Made by a program: the position numbers and the translations under genes
Notes under the pieces: generated by a model
The model's input: the letters and a program-made list of their open reading frames with translations, nothing else
What the model was told of the DNA's origin: nothing
Databases searched by the model: none
Shown here: positions 1 to 6,090 of the stretch, piece by piece
How the letters are laid out: each line of letters opens with the position of its first letter
How positions within the stretch are numbered: position 1 is the stretch's first letter
Source: Alphaproteobacteria bacterium
Lineage (GTDB): Bacteria; Pseudomonadota; Alphaproteobacteria; RF32; CAG-239
Reading direction: 5' to 3'
DNA: 13,406 bases
Assembly (NCBI GenBank): GCA_020025875.1
Contig: JAHHRI010000038.1
Span: forward strand, 1 to 13,406

Positions 1-246
1 CAATAAGTCCAAATCAAGACTGTCGGGTGAAAGCAGCCGCACTTCTTCTGCCAAGCGTTCTTTTTTGGCCTTATACTGTCCTGCCAACGTGCGCGCATAT
101 TCGATCTCGTGACGTAGGTAAAGATACTTGCGAACGCCGCGCTCTCCATAGAAAGCGTAGAACCCGAAGTAAAAAATCACCAAGGTGAGCGCAATGTATA
201 TTCCCGAACTTTTCAATCTGTTTTTCAGATCAAATAAAAAAAACAT
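1..246 (-). CDS. ftsB: FtsB/DivIC-like septum formation initiator, N-terminal 82 residues (gene runs off the left edge)
   Basis: The reading frame is open from an ATG whose complement lies at 244-246 to the left edge, so the C-terminus is missing. The visible part has a short cytoplasmic, basic N-terminus, one membrane helix at about residues 14-33 (aromatic and aliphatic, ending FYAFYGERG), then a charged, probably coiled-coil stretch with YLYLRHEI and AKKERLAEEV. This single-helix plus coiled-coil layout is that of FtsB/DivIC, which joins FtsL and FtsQ in the divisome and projects into the periplasm. The family is normally about 90-130 residues, so most of the gene is present. In many proteobacteria ftsB follows eno, but that cannot be checked here. 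The ribosome site is weak (GAGA about 7 bases upstream). Other short single-helix coiled-coil proteins are possible, but the GERG.R.Y segment after the helix favours FtsB. Confidence 0.8.
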   Translation of the reverse strand, partial: MFFLFDLKNRLKSSGIYIALTLVIFYFGFYAFYGERGVRKYLYLRHEIEYARTLAGQYKAKKERLAEEVRLLSPDSLDLDLL

Positions 247-253
247 ACCCTAT

Positions 254-274
254 CTCTGTTTTGTTGTTACAGAG
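254..274. repeat. Small inverted repeat in the ftsB leader
   Basis: CTCTGT at 254-259 and ACAGAG at 269-274 form a 6-bp stem with a 9-base loop, starting 8 bases upstream of the ftsB start codon. It has no T-tract on the minus strand, so it is not a terminator. It could affect ftsB translation or be chance in an AT-rich spacer. Confidence 0.3.
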
Positions 275-319
275 TCGAATATTAGACAAATTTTGTTAAT
301 ATTTGGTTACATCTTCTTA

Positions 320-727
320 TCAGTAGGCAACACAGTTGTTGCCTTTCCACCGCCACGCCCGCACAATGCCGTTTTCCACCAAAAACGAAGTTTGGCATAT
401 ATATTCGACGGTATAACCAAAACTTTGCTCAAACGGATAAAAATCGTAATCTCCCGTAAACGGCGAATAGACCACCTCCTGCCCCGGAACAAACGTGTTG
501 CCGTAAATGTAATATTCCGAAGGCACATACGAGCGATCAACTTTGGTATAGGTAATCACTTGGCTGTCATCATTGATAATCTTAGCGGCAGACGGCTTGC
601 CAAATTTGGCTTCCAGCGCACTGACCGGCCGATTAAGCAAAGAATCCAACTCCCGATTATATTTTTTCTCCGAAGCGCAACCGCACAAAAGAATGGCTGC
701 CGACAGTCCGCAAATCAATTTTTTCAT
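320..727 (-). CDS. Small secreted lipoprotein of unknown function (135 aa)
   Basis: The start at 727 is chosen because it has a good ribosome site (AGGAG, complement at 735-739, 7 bases away) and gives a textbook lipoprotein signal peptide. That signal is MKK, a hydrophobic run, then a lipobox ending L-C-G-C, with Cys17 as the predicted lipidated residue. A longer in-frame start at 802 would bury this signal 25 residues in and is not supported. The mature part is about 119 residues. It opens with a helix-like segment (RELDSLLNRPVSALEAKFGK), followed by a Tyr-rich middle (VPSEYYIYGN, YSPFTGDYDFYP) and an end with two further cysteines (YICQ and GNNC). The first segment recalls small outer-membrane lipoproteins with an 'x-Lx-FG-P' start such as the SmpA/BamE-like fold, but that is only a resemblance. 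I do not recognise a named family. It probably sits in the outer or inner membrane facing the periplasm. Confidence 0.8.
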   Translation of the reverse strand: MKKLICGLSAAILLCGCASEKKYNRELDSLLNRPVSALEAKFGKPSAAKIINDDSQVITYTKVDRSYVPSEYYIYGNTFVPGQEVVYSPFTGDYDFYPFEQSFGYTVEYICQTSFLVENGIVRAWRWKGNNCVAY

Positions 728-798
728 TTTTTCGCTCCTGCTTTGATTAAATTCAGCATACGCCATTTTAAATAAGCAGGCGGCGGAACTTTTCAAGC

Positions 799-1281
799 TC
801 AATCACGCCCCTCGACAATCCGAGGCAATCGTTTGACCGTCTTTTTTTGCCGATTGTTTCGGTTGGCAACTTCCGCCCGTGCCTGCAAAATTCCCTCGGC
901 ATCAACCGGCGCAAACTGCGGTAGCCTGATCAGCCGTTGCGCCCCTACCGGCAAATGGTCAATTTCCTTGAACTGCGGAGCAAAAACTTCCCGATTAATG
1001 CGCACATGCGTTGTTTTGTGAAGCACTGTCAGATTGGTAAACGAGTTTACATCCTCGGATTCGCTGCCGGCAATCGGAAAAATATGATGCACGTCAAGAT
1101 CCGGCGGCAAATGTCCGAGTTTGGCATTTTCAATCTCAGTATCGTTTAAAACGCCGTCAAACTGGTTGGTATAGGCCAGATATTTGATAAACATCCGCCG
1201 CACCTGACGCTCAAAAAAACGGCGGTGGTGTTTGACGGTTTCCGGAGAAACCTTGGTAAATACAACTTGTTTAAATTCCAT
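799..1281 (-). CDS. Stand-alone HNH-type nuclease domain protein (160 aa)
   Basis: A compact HNH (beta-beta-alpha-metal) signature is visible: D63-V-H65-H66-I-F-P, then N83-L-T-V-L-H88 and H92-V-R-I-N. The His pair and the downstream N...H...H would supply the general base and metal ligands. The N-terminal 55 residues are basic and helical (HHRRFFERQVRRMF) and the C-terminus is also basic (NNRQKKTVKRLPR), which fits DNA or RNA binding. There is no restriction partner, methylase or toxin-immunity partner next to it. I chose the start at 1281 because GGGGG lies 5-9 bases upstream; an in-frame ATG at 1299 adds six residues and cannot be excluded. It lies downstream of tadA on the same strand with a 66-base gap and no terminator, so co-transcription is likely. 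The specific substrate is unknown. It is a candidate homing, repair or defence nuclease. Confidence 0.75.
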   Translation of the reverse strand: MEFKQVVFTKVSPETVKHHRRFFERQVRRMFIKYLAYTNQFDGVLNDTEIENAKLGHLPPDLDVHHIFPIAGSESEDVNSFTNLTVLHKTTHVRINREVFAPQFKEIDHLPVGAQRLIRLPQFAPVDAEGILQARAEVANRNNRQKKTVKRLPRIVEGRD

Positions 1282-1304
1282 TGTTCCCCCGTATGTCATT
1301 GTTA

Positions 1305-1320
1305 TTATGCCTCAGCATAA
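1305..1320. repeat. Perfect 6-bp hairpin between tadA and the HNH gene
   Basis: TTATGC (1305-1310), loop CTCA, GCATAA (1315-1320). On the minus strand the loop and the first stem base spell TGAGG, the only Shine-Dalgarno-like sequence for the alternative HNH start at 1299, so that start would be occluded. No T-run follows, so it is unlikely to terminate transcription. Confidence 0.35.
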
Positions 1321-1347
1321 ACCCGCCGTTTTGTTCCGTCCAGAATT

Positions 1348-1821
1348 TTATTGCTTTGTCGACAGTTTTTGTCGTTTACGGCGAAAAAACGTTTTCAGCA
1401 AAGCGGCAGCCTCATCGGCAAGCAGTCCGCCCTCAACTTTCGGGCGATGATGGCAAGTCGGCATCTGATAAAATTGCACACCGTTGACAACCGCCCCTCC
1501 TTTAACGTCTTCCGCTCCGAAATATATCTTTTCCACACGCATCAGCGAAGCCGCCGCCGCACACATGGTACAGGGTTCAAGTGTCACATACAGCTCCACC
1601 CCCCACAACCGATTTTGCTTCAGCTTACGGCAAGCCCGACGCATAGCCTCCAGCTCGGCATGGGCAAGCGCATCTTTACCGTGTTCGCCGAGATTATGAG
1701 CCTTTGCCACCACCGTACCGTCCGCCGGATTAACAACAACCGCGCCGACCGGCACTTCGTCCGCGCGAAACGCTTTTTTAGCCTCTTGCAGAGCTATTTT
1801 CATATATTCTTCAGGATTCAT
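1348..1821 (-). CDS. tadA: tRNA-specific adenosine deaminase TadA
   Basis: TadA converts A34 to inosine in the anticodon of tRNA-Arg(ACG), allowing one tRNA to read CGU, CGC and CGA; it acts as a cytoplasmic homodimer. The zinc-dependent cytidine/deoxycytidylate deaminase motifs are intact: H54-A-E56, with H54 as zinc ligand and E56 as proton shuttle, and P83-C84-T-M-C87 with the two zinc-binding cysteines. The N-terminal segment EVPVGAVVV is the usual TadA/ComEB beta strand. The length of 157 residues is normal. The C-terminal FFRRKR is the basic tail that contacts tRNA in this family. The start at 1821 has only an A/G-rich stretch in front rather than a clear ribosome site. It is divergent from rluB across a 61-base spacer, an arrangement I know from other alphaproteobacteria. 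Guanine or cytosine deaminases share the fold, but context and the NPADG... insertion point to TadA. Confidence 0.93.
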   Translation of the reverse strand: MNPEEYMKIALQEAKKAFRADEVPVGAVVVNPADGTVVAKAHNLGEHGKDALAHAELEAMRRACRKLKQNRLWGVELYVTLEPCTMCAAAASLMRVEKIYFGAEDVKGGAVVNGVQFYQMPTCHHRPKVEGGLLADEAAALLKTFFRRKRQKLSTKQ

Positions 1822-1844
1822 CTTTATTTTTCTTTCTTTTCGGT

Positions 1845-1850
1845 TATTAT
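1845..1850. promoter_or_regulatory. Shared -10-like element in the tadA/rluB divergent spacer
   Basis: The spacer 1822-1882 contains TTATTATA, which reads TATTAT on the plus strand and TATAAT on the minus strand (complement of 1845-1850). No convincing -35 hexamer sits 16-18 bases away in either direction, so this is only a candidate for overlapping back-to-back promoters of tadA and rluB. Confidence 0.35.
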
Positions 1851-1882
1851 AGGCACAAATTGATCAAGGAAGCATTAAAAAA

Positions 1883-2608
1883 ATGAGTGAACGAATAGCA
1901 AAATTTATTGCCCGTTCGGGAGTGTGCTCCCGCCGTGCGGCAGAAGAACTGATATTGCAGAAAAGAATTACCGTCAACGGAGAAACCGTTGTTTCCCCCG
2001 CGTTTAACGTTGACGGCAGCGAAAGAATTCTGCTCGATGGAGAAAAACTGCCCACGGTCGAAACAACCCGATTGTGGCTCTACTACAAACCGATCGGCTT
2101 GGTCACCACGCACAAAGATCCCGCCGGCAGACCGACCGTGTTTGACAACCTGCCGACCGGACTGCCGCGCGTTATTTCCGTCGGACGGCTGGATCTTAAC
2201 TCCGAAGGATTGCTGCTGCTAACCAACAACGGCGAACTTTCACGTATGCTCGAATTGCCTAAAAACGGCTGGAGTCGCCGCTACAAAGTCAAAGTGCACG
2301 GACGCATCAGCCAAAACAAATTAGATTCGCTTACCGGCGGCGTTACCATCGACGGCATTTCCTACGGCCCGATCAAAATCTCCTTAGACGAAAGTGCTGC
2401 CGGCACCAACAGCTGGCTGACCGTTACCTTGCAAGAAGGAAAAAACCGTGAAATTCGCCGCCTGATGCAATATGTCGGGTTAGATGTTGCCCGCCTGATT
2501 CGCCTGTCCTACGGTCCTTTTCAGCTTGGCGGACTGCAAAAAGGCGAAGTTCGGGAAGTGCCGCAAAAAGTATTGAAAGAACAGTTGGGAGCCAATTTTA
2601 AATTATGA
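1883..2608 (+). CDS. rluB: 23S rRNA pseudouridine synthase, RluB/RsuA family
   Basis: This enzyme isomerises a uridine in the peptidyl transferase region of 23S rRNA (U2605 in E. coli numbering) to pseudouridine. Residues 1-48 form an S4 RNA-binding domain (RIAKFIARSG..SRRAAEELI...ITVNG). The catalytic domain follows with GRLDLNSEGLLLL at 101-113, where D104 is the catalytic aspartate, and the family's GKNREIRRLM motif near residue 195. The total of 241 residues is normal. A strong ribosome site, AAGGAAG at 1866-1872, precedes the ATG. The stop overlaps the start of rsmD (ATGA), so the two rRNA-modifying enzymes are translationally coupled. RluE or RsuA are alternatives within the family; the S4 domain and the neighbours rsmD and tadA favour RluB. 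Confidence 0.92.
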   Translation: MSERIAKFIARSGVCSRRAAEELILQKRITVNGETVVSPAFNVDGSERILLDGEKLPTVETTRLWLYYKPIGLVTTHKDPAGRPTVFDNLPTGLPRVISVGRLDLNSEGLLLLTNNGELSRMLELPKNGWSRRYKVKVHGRISQNKLDSLTGGVTIDGISYGPIKISLDESAAGTNSWLTVTLQEGKNREIRRLMQYVGLDVARLIRLSYGPFQLGGLQKGEVREVPQKVLKEQLGANFKL

Positions 2609-3153
2609 GAATCATCGGCGGACTTTACCGTGGCAAAAAACTGCTCTCTCCACGCTCGGCAAACATTCGCCCGACTGCCGATCAGGCGCGTGAAGCCGTT
2701 TTTAACATTTTATATTCAAAACTCAACAAGCCATGGAACGAACTGGCCATAGCAGACATTTTTACCGGCAGCGGCGCTTTTGCCCTCGAAGCCATATCAC
2801 GCGGCGCACGCCACGCAACATTGGTCGATCTTAACCTGACCGACGCCGCTCGCAACGTTGCCCTCTTTCCGGCAGAAAAAGAAAAAATCAAGCTGATCAA
2901 AGCCGATGCTGCCCGACTGCCTGCCCCGCCAACAACGTTTGACCTCATTTTTCTCGACGCCCCTTATCATAAAGGATTGAGCGAACAGGCGTTGACATCG
3001 CTTTTCCGCCAAAACTGGATCGGTGCCGACAGCCTTTGCGTTGTTGAATCGGCAAGCGATGAACAAATCCTTCCGCCTCTCGGCTTAACCAAAATTGATG
3101 AACGCGCCTACGGCATTTCTCGTTTTCTTTTTATTTGTCCGCAAAACGCTTGA
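2605..3153 (+). CDS. rsmD: 16S rRNA (guanine(966)-N2)-methyltransferase RsmD
   Basis: RsmD methylates N2 of G966 in the 16S rRNA of assembled 30S particles using S-adenosylmethionine. The N-terminus MRIIGG.YRGKKL and the following RPTADQAREAVFNIL segment are family signatures. The SAM-binding motif I is DIFTGSGAFALEA (residues 51-63), with the acidic ribose ligand in TLVD (72-75). The catalytic motif reads L-D-A-P-Y at 117-121 rather than the usual D-P-P-Y/F; the change is one codon (GCC for CCC). The length of 182 residues is normal. It overlaps rluB by four bases. Nothing else in the frame suggests decay. Confidence 0.92.
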   Translation: MRIIGGLYRGKKLLSPRSANIRPTADQAREAVFNILYSKLNKPWNELAIADIFTGSGAFALEAISRGARHATLVDLNLTDAARNVALFPAEKEKIKLIKADAARLPAPPTTFDLIFLDAPYHKGLSEQALTSLFRQNWIGADSLCVVESASDEQILPPLGLTKIDERAYGISRFLFICPQNA

Positions 3154-3227
3154 CTTTTGTCTATTTTTCCACTAAGCTGTCCCTAATTTAAAATTATTTT
3201 TCAATTATATATGGACGGATAAAGAAT

Positions 3228-3257
3228 TTGACGAAACAATTTTCATTGAAATATAAA
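3228..3257 (+). promoter_or_regulatory. Sigma-70-type promoter candidate for the 3342 gene
   Basis: TTGACG at 3228-3233 and TATAAA at 3252-3257 are separated by 18 bases (17 to the overlapping ATATAA). It lies in the 188-base spacer after rsmD, which is otherwise AT-rich and without a gene, and it would start transcription about 75-80 bases before the next ORF. Confidence 0.5.
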
Positions 3258-3341
3258 AACACAATCTTGTTTCAGGCTTATATCCCGTAACGATGAATTT
3301 CAAGTTAACTAACATTGCATATTCACTTAAAACAATTTATT

Positions 3342-3746
3342 ATGATTACTATCTATCTGAAAGATCTGTTCGAATCAACGACAGTCTTTTTCTGGTGGCT
3401 TACCTTTGCGGTATTGGTACTGATGATCGTATTAAACATCATCGCAATTATCAGCACCCACTACAATGACAAAAGCTATTGGCCACGCCAAGCGTTGCGT
3501 TTCATGATTCTTGGCAAAAACCGTTGGTGGTTTCACCTCACCTTGCTAATCGCCAATATCCTCTGTTGCGCGCTGCTGTTTGGGCGTTACCACTATTCGC
3601 CATGGATACTGGCCTTGCCGCTGATCAGTTATCCGCTAAGCGGAATTGTTATCACTTGGGCTGCCCGTTTGCTGTCCATCGTGGGCTGGCTGATAGCCAA
3701 AGGCATCGAGCGTTACCTAAAAATTTTCCGCATGAACTGGTTTTAA
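3342..3746 (+). CDS. Small multi-pass inner-membrane protein of unknown function (134 aa)
   Basis: I do not recognise a family. The ATG at 3342 is chosen; a TTG nine codons upstream is also in frame. Neither has a good ribosome site, so the exact start is uncertain. The predicted protein has a hydrophobic helix at about 15-38 (FFWWLTFAVLVLMIVLNII). A cytoplasmic-looking basic stretch follows (QALRFMILGKNRWW), then a second helix at about 64-81. A third hydrophobic region at about 88-120 may cross twice. The end is basic (KGIERYLKIFR). It is rich in Trp, eight in total with two WW pairs. It is a single-gene unit with its own promoter-like sequence and a strong terminator just after it, between rsmD and the convergent plsC. 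Function could range from a small membrane scaffold to a transporter accessory. Confidence 0.7.
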   Translation: MITIYLKDLFESTTVFFWWLTFAVLVLMIVLNIIAIISTHYNDKSYWPRQALRFMILGKNRWWFHLTLLIANILCCALLFGRYHYSPWILALPLISYPLSGIVITWAARLLSIVGWLIAKGIERYLKIFRMNWF

Positions 3747-3770
3747 CCGTGGAAAATATCCTTTAAAAAA

Positions 3771-3800
3771 AACCGTCTGCCTCTTGTGCAGACGGTTTTT
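3771..3800. terminator. Bidirectional intrinsic terminator
   Basis: A perfect 10-bp stem AACCGTCTGC (3771-3780) / GCAGACGGTT (3788-3797) with a 7-base loop has T-tracts on both strands: TTTTT continuing from the plus-strand arm, and the A-run 3765-3772 read on the minus strand. It serves the convergent membrane-protein gene (stop at 3746) and plsC (stop at 3815). Confidence 0.92.
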
Positions 3801-3814
3801 TATGATCCGCATTT

Positions 3815-4588
3815 TTAAGCGGTTTTTTGCTTTTCCCCGCCCAAATTAACCTCCGTATAGGGATAGTTTTTAACCGTTTCGGCATTCAACTCGGCACATT
3901 TATCCTCAATTTTTTTCTGCAACGTTTCAATAAAAAGGCGCTTATCATCACTTGGCATCATCGGCTCCATAAACTCAATAATCACCTTGCCGGGGAAATG
4001 TTTGGTTGAACTGCGGGGCCAAAACATACCGGTATTAAGCGCCACGGGAACAATCGGCACTTCCAGATTCTGCGCCATAAACAAAAACCCCGGCTTGTAT
4101 TTTTGCGTGCTTCCCGGTTTCATTCGATGTCCTTCGGGAAAAATAATGATCGGCCGTTTTTCCGCCACCCGCTTTTTGGCGGCAGACAGCATTTTTTTCA
4201 TGGCTCTTGCGCCGGCGCCGCGGTCAACAGGTATCAACCCATATAACCACTGTGCCCAGCCGAAGAAAGGTATGTAGGTCAGCTCTTTTTTCAAAATCAT
4301 CACGCCGCGAGTGATGATTGTTGTCAGCACATAAGTTTCCAATGCCGATTCGTGCTTGCTGGCATAGATTGCCCGCTCCTGATTGATATGCTGCAAACCG
4401 CGCACTTCAATACAAATGCCGCCCAACCGGTGCAATCCCCACAGAGCCGTCTTAAGCAACATACGGTTCCAAAAGAAAACCACCCATTTCTGCGGCACGA
4501 ACCAACCAAACACACAAGTTGCCAGCACCCCAAACGCAATCCACGCATAAATCCAGATTGTCCCCAGCCACGAACGAATAAAAAACAT
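3815..4588 (-). CDS. plsC: 1-acyl-sn-glycerol-3-phosphate acyltransferase (PlsC-type)
   Basis: PlsC transfers an acyl chain to the 2-position of lysophosphatidic acid, giving phosphatidic acid at the cytoplasmic face of the inner membrane. The protein has a hydrophobic N-terminal anchor (residues about 10-33). The four acyltransferase blocks follow in order. Motif I is SKHESALET, an H-x4-E form of the usual H-x4-D. Motif II is in the GLIPVDRG region. Motif III is FPEGHR, where most homologues have FPEGTR. Motif IV lies around VPIVPVALN. The length of 257 residues is normal. The start at 4588 has an excellent ribosome site (AGGAGGG, 6 bases away). It is the last gene of the ftsE-ftsX-DUF218-plsC series, separated from the DUF218 stop by one base. 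The acid in motif I being Glu is, as I recall, common in alphaproteobacterial members, so the enzyme is probably active. Confidence 0.92.
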   Translation of the reverse strand: MFFIRSWLGTIWIYAWIAFGVLATCVFGWFVPQKWVVFFWNRMLLKTALWGLHRLGGICIEVRGLQHINQERAIYASKHESALETYVLTTIITRGVMILKKELTYIPFFGWAQWLYGLIPVDRGAGARAMKKMLSAAKKRVAEKRPIIIFPEGHRMKPGSTQKYKPGFLFMAQNLEVPIVPVALNTGMFWPRSSTKHFPGKVIIEFMEPMMPSDDKRLFIETLQKKIEDKCAELNAETVKNYPYTEVNLGGEKQKTA

Positions 4589-4589
4589 A

Positions 4590-5174
4590 TCAACCCTCCT
4601 TTAATCTGCCAAGATAATTTTTGACCCGCACATATAAAAATTTGTTATATTCGGAAGCAATTAAAACAAAACTATGCCAGCTCCGCCACCAGTTTTTTTC
4701 CACTCGCTCGGAATATACCGGATGCGCCAAAATCACCAATTGCCGATTATTGGCGCGAAACTCCGCCATACTGCGGGGCATATGATAATTTGATGTCACC
4801 AAGCGGATGGAGCGGATATTGTTTCTTTTGACCCAAGCGGCGGCCTCAATCGCATTTTCTACCGTGTTTGTCGACTTTTCATCAAGCGTAATACCCCGCG
4901 TAGTGGTAATTTTAACATCTTTCCGCTTTTTCAGAATCTCCAACGAAGTCCCCTTCGACACGCCGGAAATAAGAAGCTGTTCGGCACTTCCTTGATTGAG
5001 CAGGCGAACGGCTTCGCCGATTCGGTTGCGACCGCCGGTCAAAACGATAATGGCATCTGTTTTAACGGCAACATCGGCTTGCAGGTGATTGATGGTATAG
5101 CCGAACCCGATCAGCCCGCCCGACCAAATGCAGATCCCGATAAGCAAAATATAGATGACGATTCTTTTTATCAT
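4590..5174 (-). CDS. YdcF-like DUF218 membrane protein (ElyC/SanA family)
   Basis: The protein has one N-terminal membrane helix (about residues 4-26), then a DUF218 alpha/beta domain expected to face the periplasm. Recognisable family pieces are DAIIVLTGGRNRIGEA at about 40-55, LLISGVSKG at about 68-76, the S-T-N-T-x-E-N motif near 102-108 and TSNYHMPRSMAEF at about 128-140. DUF218 proteins such as ElyC and SanA act in envelope homeostasis, notably peptidoglycan or lipid-carrier metabolism; the exact reaction is not established. Its position between ftsX and plsC fits an envelope role and is a recurring arrangement in alphaproteobacteria. The start lies 4 bases after the ftsX stop with only a weak ribosome site, so translational coupling to ftsX is likely. 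Confidence 0.88.
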   Translation of the reverse strand: MIKRIVIYILLIGICIWSGGLIGFGYTINHLQADVAVKTDAIIVLTGGRNRIGEAVRLLNQGSAEQLLISGVSKGTSLEILKKRKDVKITTTRGITLDEKSTNTVENAIEAAAWVKRNNIRSIRLVTSNYHMPRSMAEFRANNRQLVILAHPVYSERVEKNWWRSWHSFVLIASEYNKFLYVRVKNYLGRLKEG

Positions 5175-5178
5175 CGGC

Positions 5179-6090
5179 TTACATCATTTTTTCCAAAGTG
5201 CGCTTAACCGTATAATAAGCCGTTTGCATTGCCACCAGCATTGAAAACAACGGCAGACTGAAAATGACTGTCCATGCCCGCCAAGACAGTCTGGCTTCAT
5301 TGATGATGCCGCCTTCGATCTGCTGAGCCAGATGAGCAATGACAAAGATTGTCGGAACGGCAAACGCCACCCCGATCAGCCCGCCCCAAAAACCGAGCAC
5401 GGCGGTTTTGGCGGCATACTGCTGAGCAATATAAGTATCTTTGGCACCCAAAAGATGCAAAATTTCGATAATATCTTTATGCAATCCCAAACTGGTCTGG
5501 GTAGAATAAAAAATGGCTCCGGAAGTGATGCCGATAACCAGCAACAAAACGCTCAAGGCCAGCATTTTCAATCCGCCGGCAAAATTGATCAATTTGTTCA
5601 GCCATAGTTTATGATTGTCGAGCGAAGCCTGCGGCGCAACCGTTGCCAACTTTTCCGCCAACGCCATAAAATTAATTTCCGCGTTTTTCTTCAGTTTCAC
5701 GTCAATCAATCGCGGCATCGGCAAATTGCTGAGGTCGACATCGTCACCAAGCCAAGGTTTCAGCAATCGCTCCAACTGGCCGTCGGTCAGGGGCGTCACT
5801 TTCTGCACCTCGGGCATGGCCTCAAGCATGGCTACCGCCCGCTGTTCTTGAATCAGGGTTTCATTTTTGGCCTTCAGCTTGTCAACGCCGTTAACCGGAA
5901 TAATTTGTACCGTAAGCGAACCGAGAATGCTCGAATTCCAGTTAACCAACATAGAGTTGATGGACAGCACGCCGGCAAGTGTCACCGCAAACAAAAACAC
6001 GGCAATAGAAATCATCACTTTCAAAAACAGATTGGAAGAGTCGGTGGAAAGCGGCAATTCCCGATGGCGCATATTATTATATTTCAGCAT
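5179..6090 (-). CDS. ftsX: Cell division protein FtsX, permease-like subunit of the FtsEX complex
   Basis: FtsX pairs with the ATPase FtsE at the division site and transmits ATP-driven changes across the membrane to control peptidoglycan hydrolysis. The topology matches the family: a cytoplasmic N-terminus, helix 1 at about residues 23-46, a roughly 120-residue periplasmic domain, then three helices at about 173-196, 225-250 and 270-295. The periplasmic part contains the family's EAMPEVQKVTPL segment, and QLERLLKPWLG lies just after it. The length of 303 residues is typical. The start at 6090 has GAGAGGAA directly upstream inside the end of ftsE, and the two genes overlap by 14 bases. An internal ATG at 6072 is possible but has a poorer site. 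Linkage to FtsE makes the assignment firm. Confidence 0.93.
   Translation of the reverse strand: MLKYNNMRHRELPLSTDSSNLFLKVMISIAVFLFAVTLAGVLSINSMLVNWNSSILGSLTVQIIPVNGVDKLKAKNETLIQEQRAVAMLEAMPEVQKVTPLTDGQLERLLKPWLGDDVDLSNLPMPRLIDVKLKKNAEINFMALAEKLATVAPQASLDNHKLWLNKLINFAGGLKMLALSVLLLVIGITSGAIFYSTQTSLGLHKDIIEILHLLGAKDTYIAQQYAAKTAVLGFWGGLIGVAFAVPTIFVIAHLAQQIEGGIINEARLSWRAWTVIFSLPLFSMLVAMQTAYYTVKRTLEKMM

Noticed and set aside
185..775. Plus-strand open frame of 196 codons over the lipoprotein gene
   Set aside because: The opposite strand carries a signal peptide, lipobox and ribosome site. The plus-strand frame runs through part of ftsB as well and has no domain features.
1351..1863. Plus-strand open frame of 170 codons over tadA
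   Set aside because: TadA on the minus strand has both zinc motifs; this is its shadow.
3293..3466. Out-of-frame 57-codon ORF overlapping the start of the 3342 membrane protein
   Set aside because: It has no ribosome site or recognisable content and overlaps the hydrophobic frame that clearly encodes membrane helices; a leader-peptide role cannot be shown.
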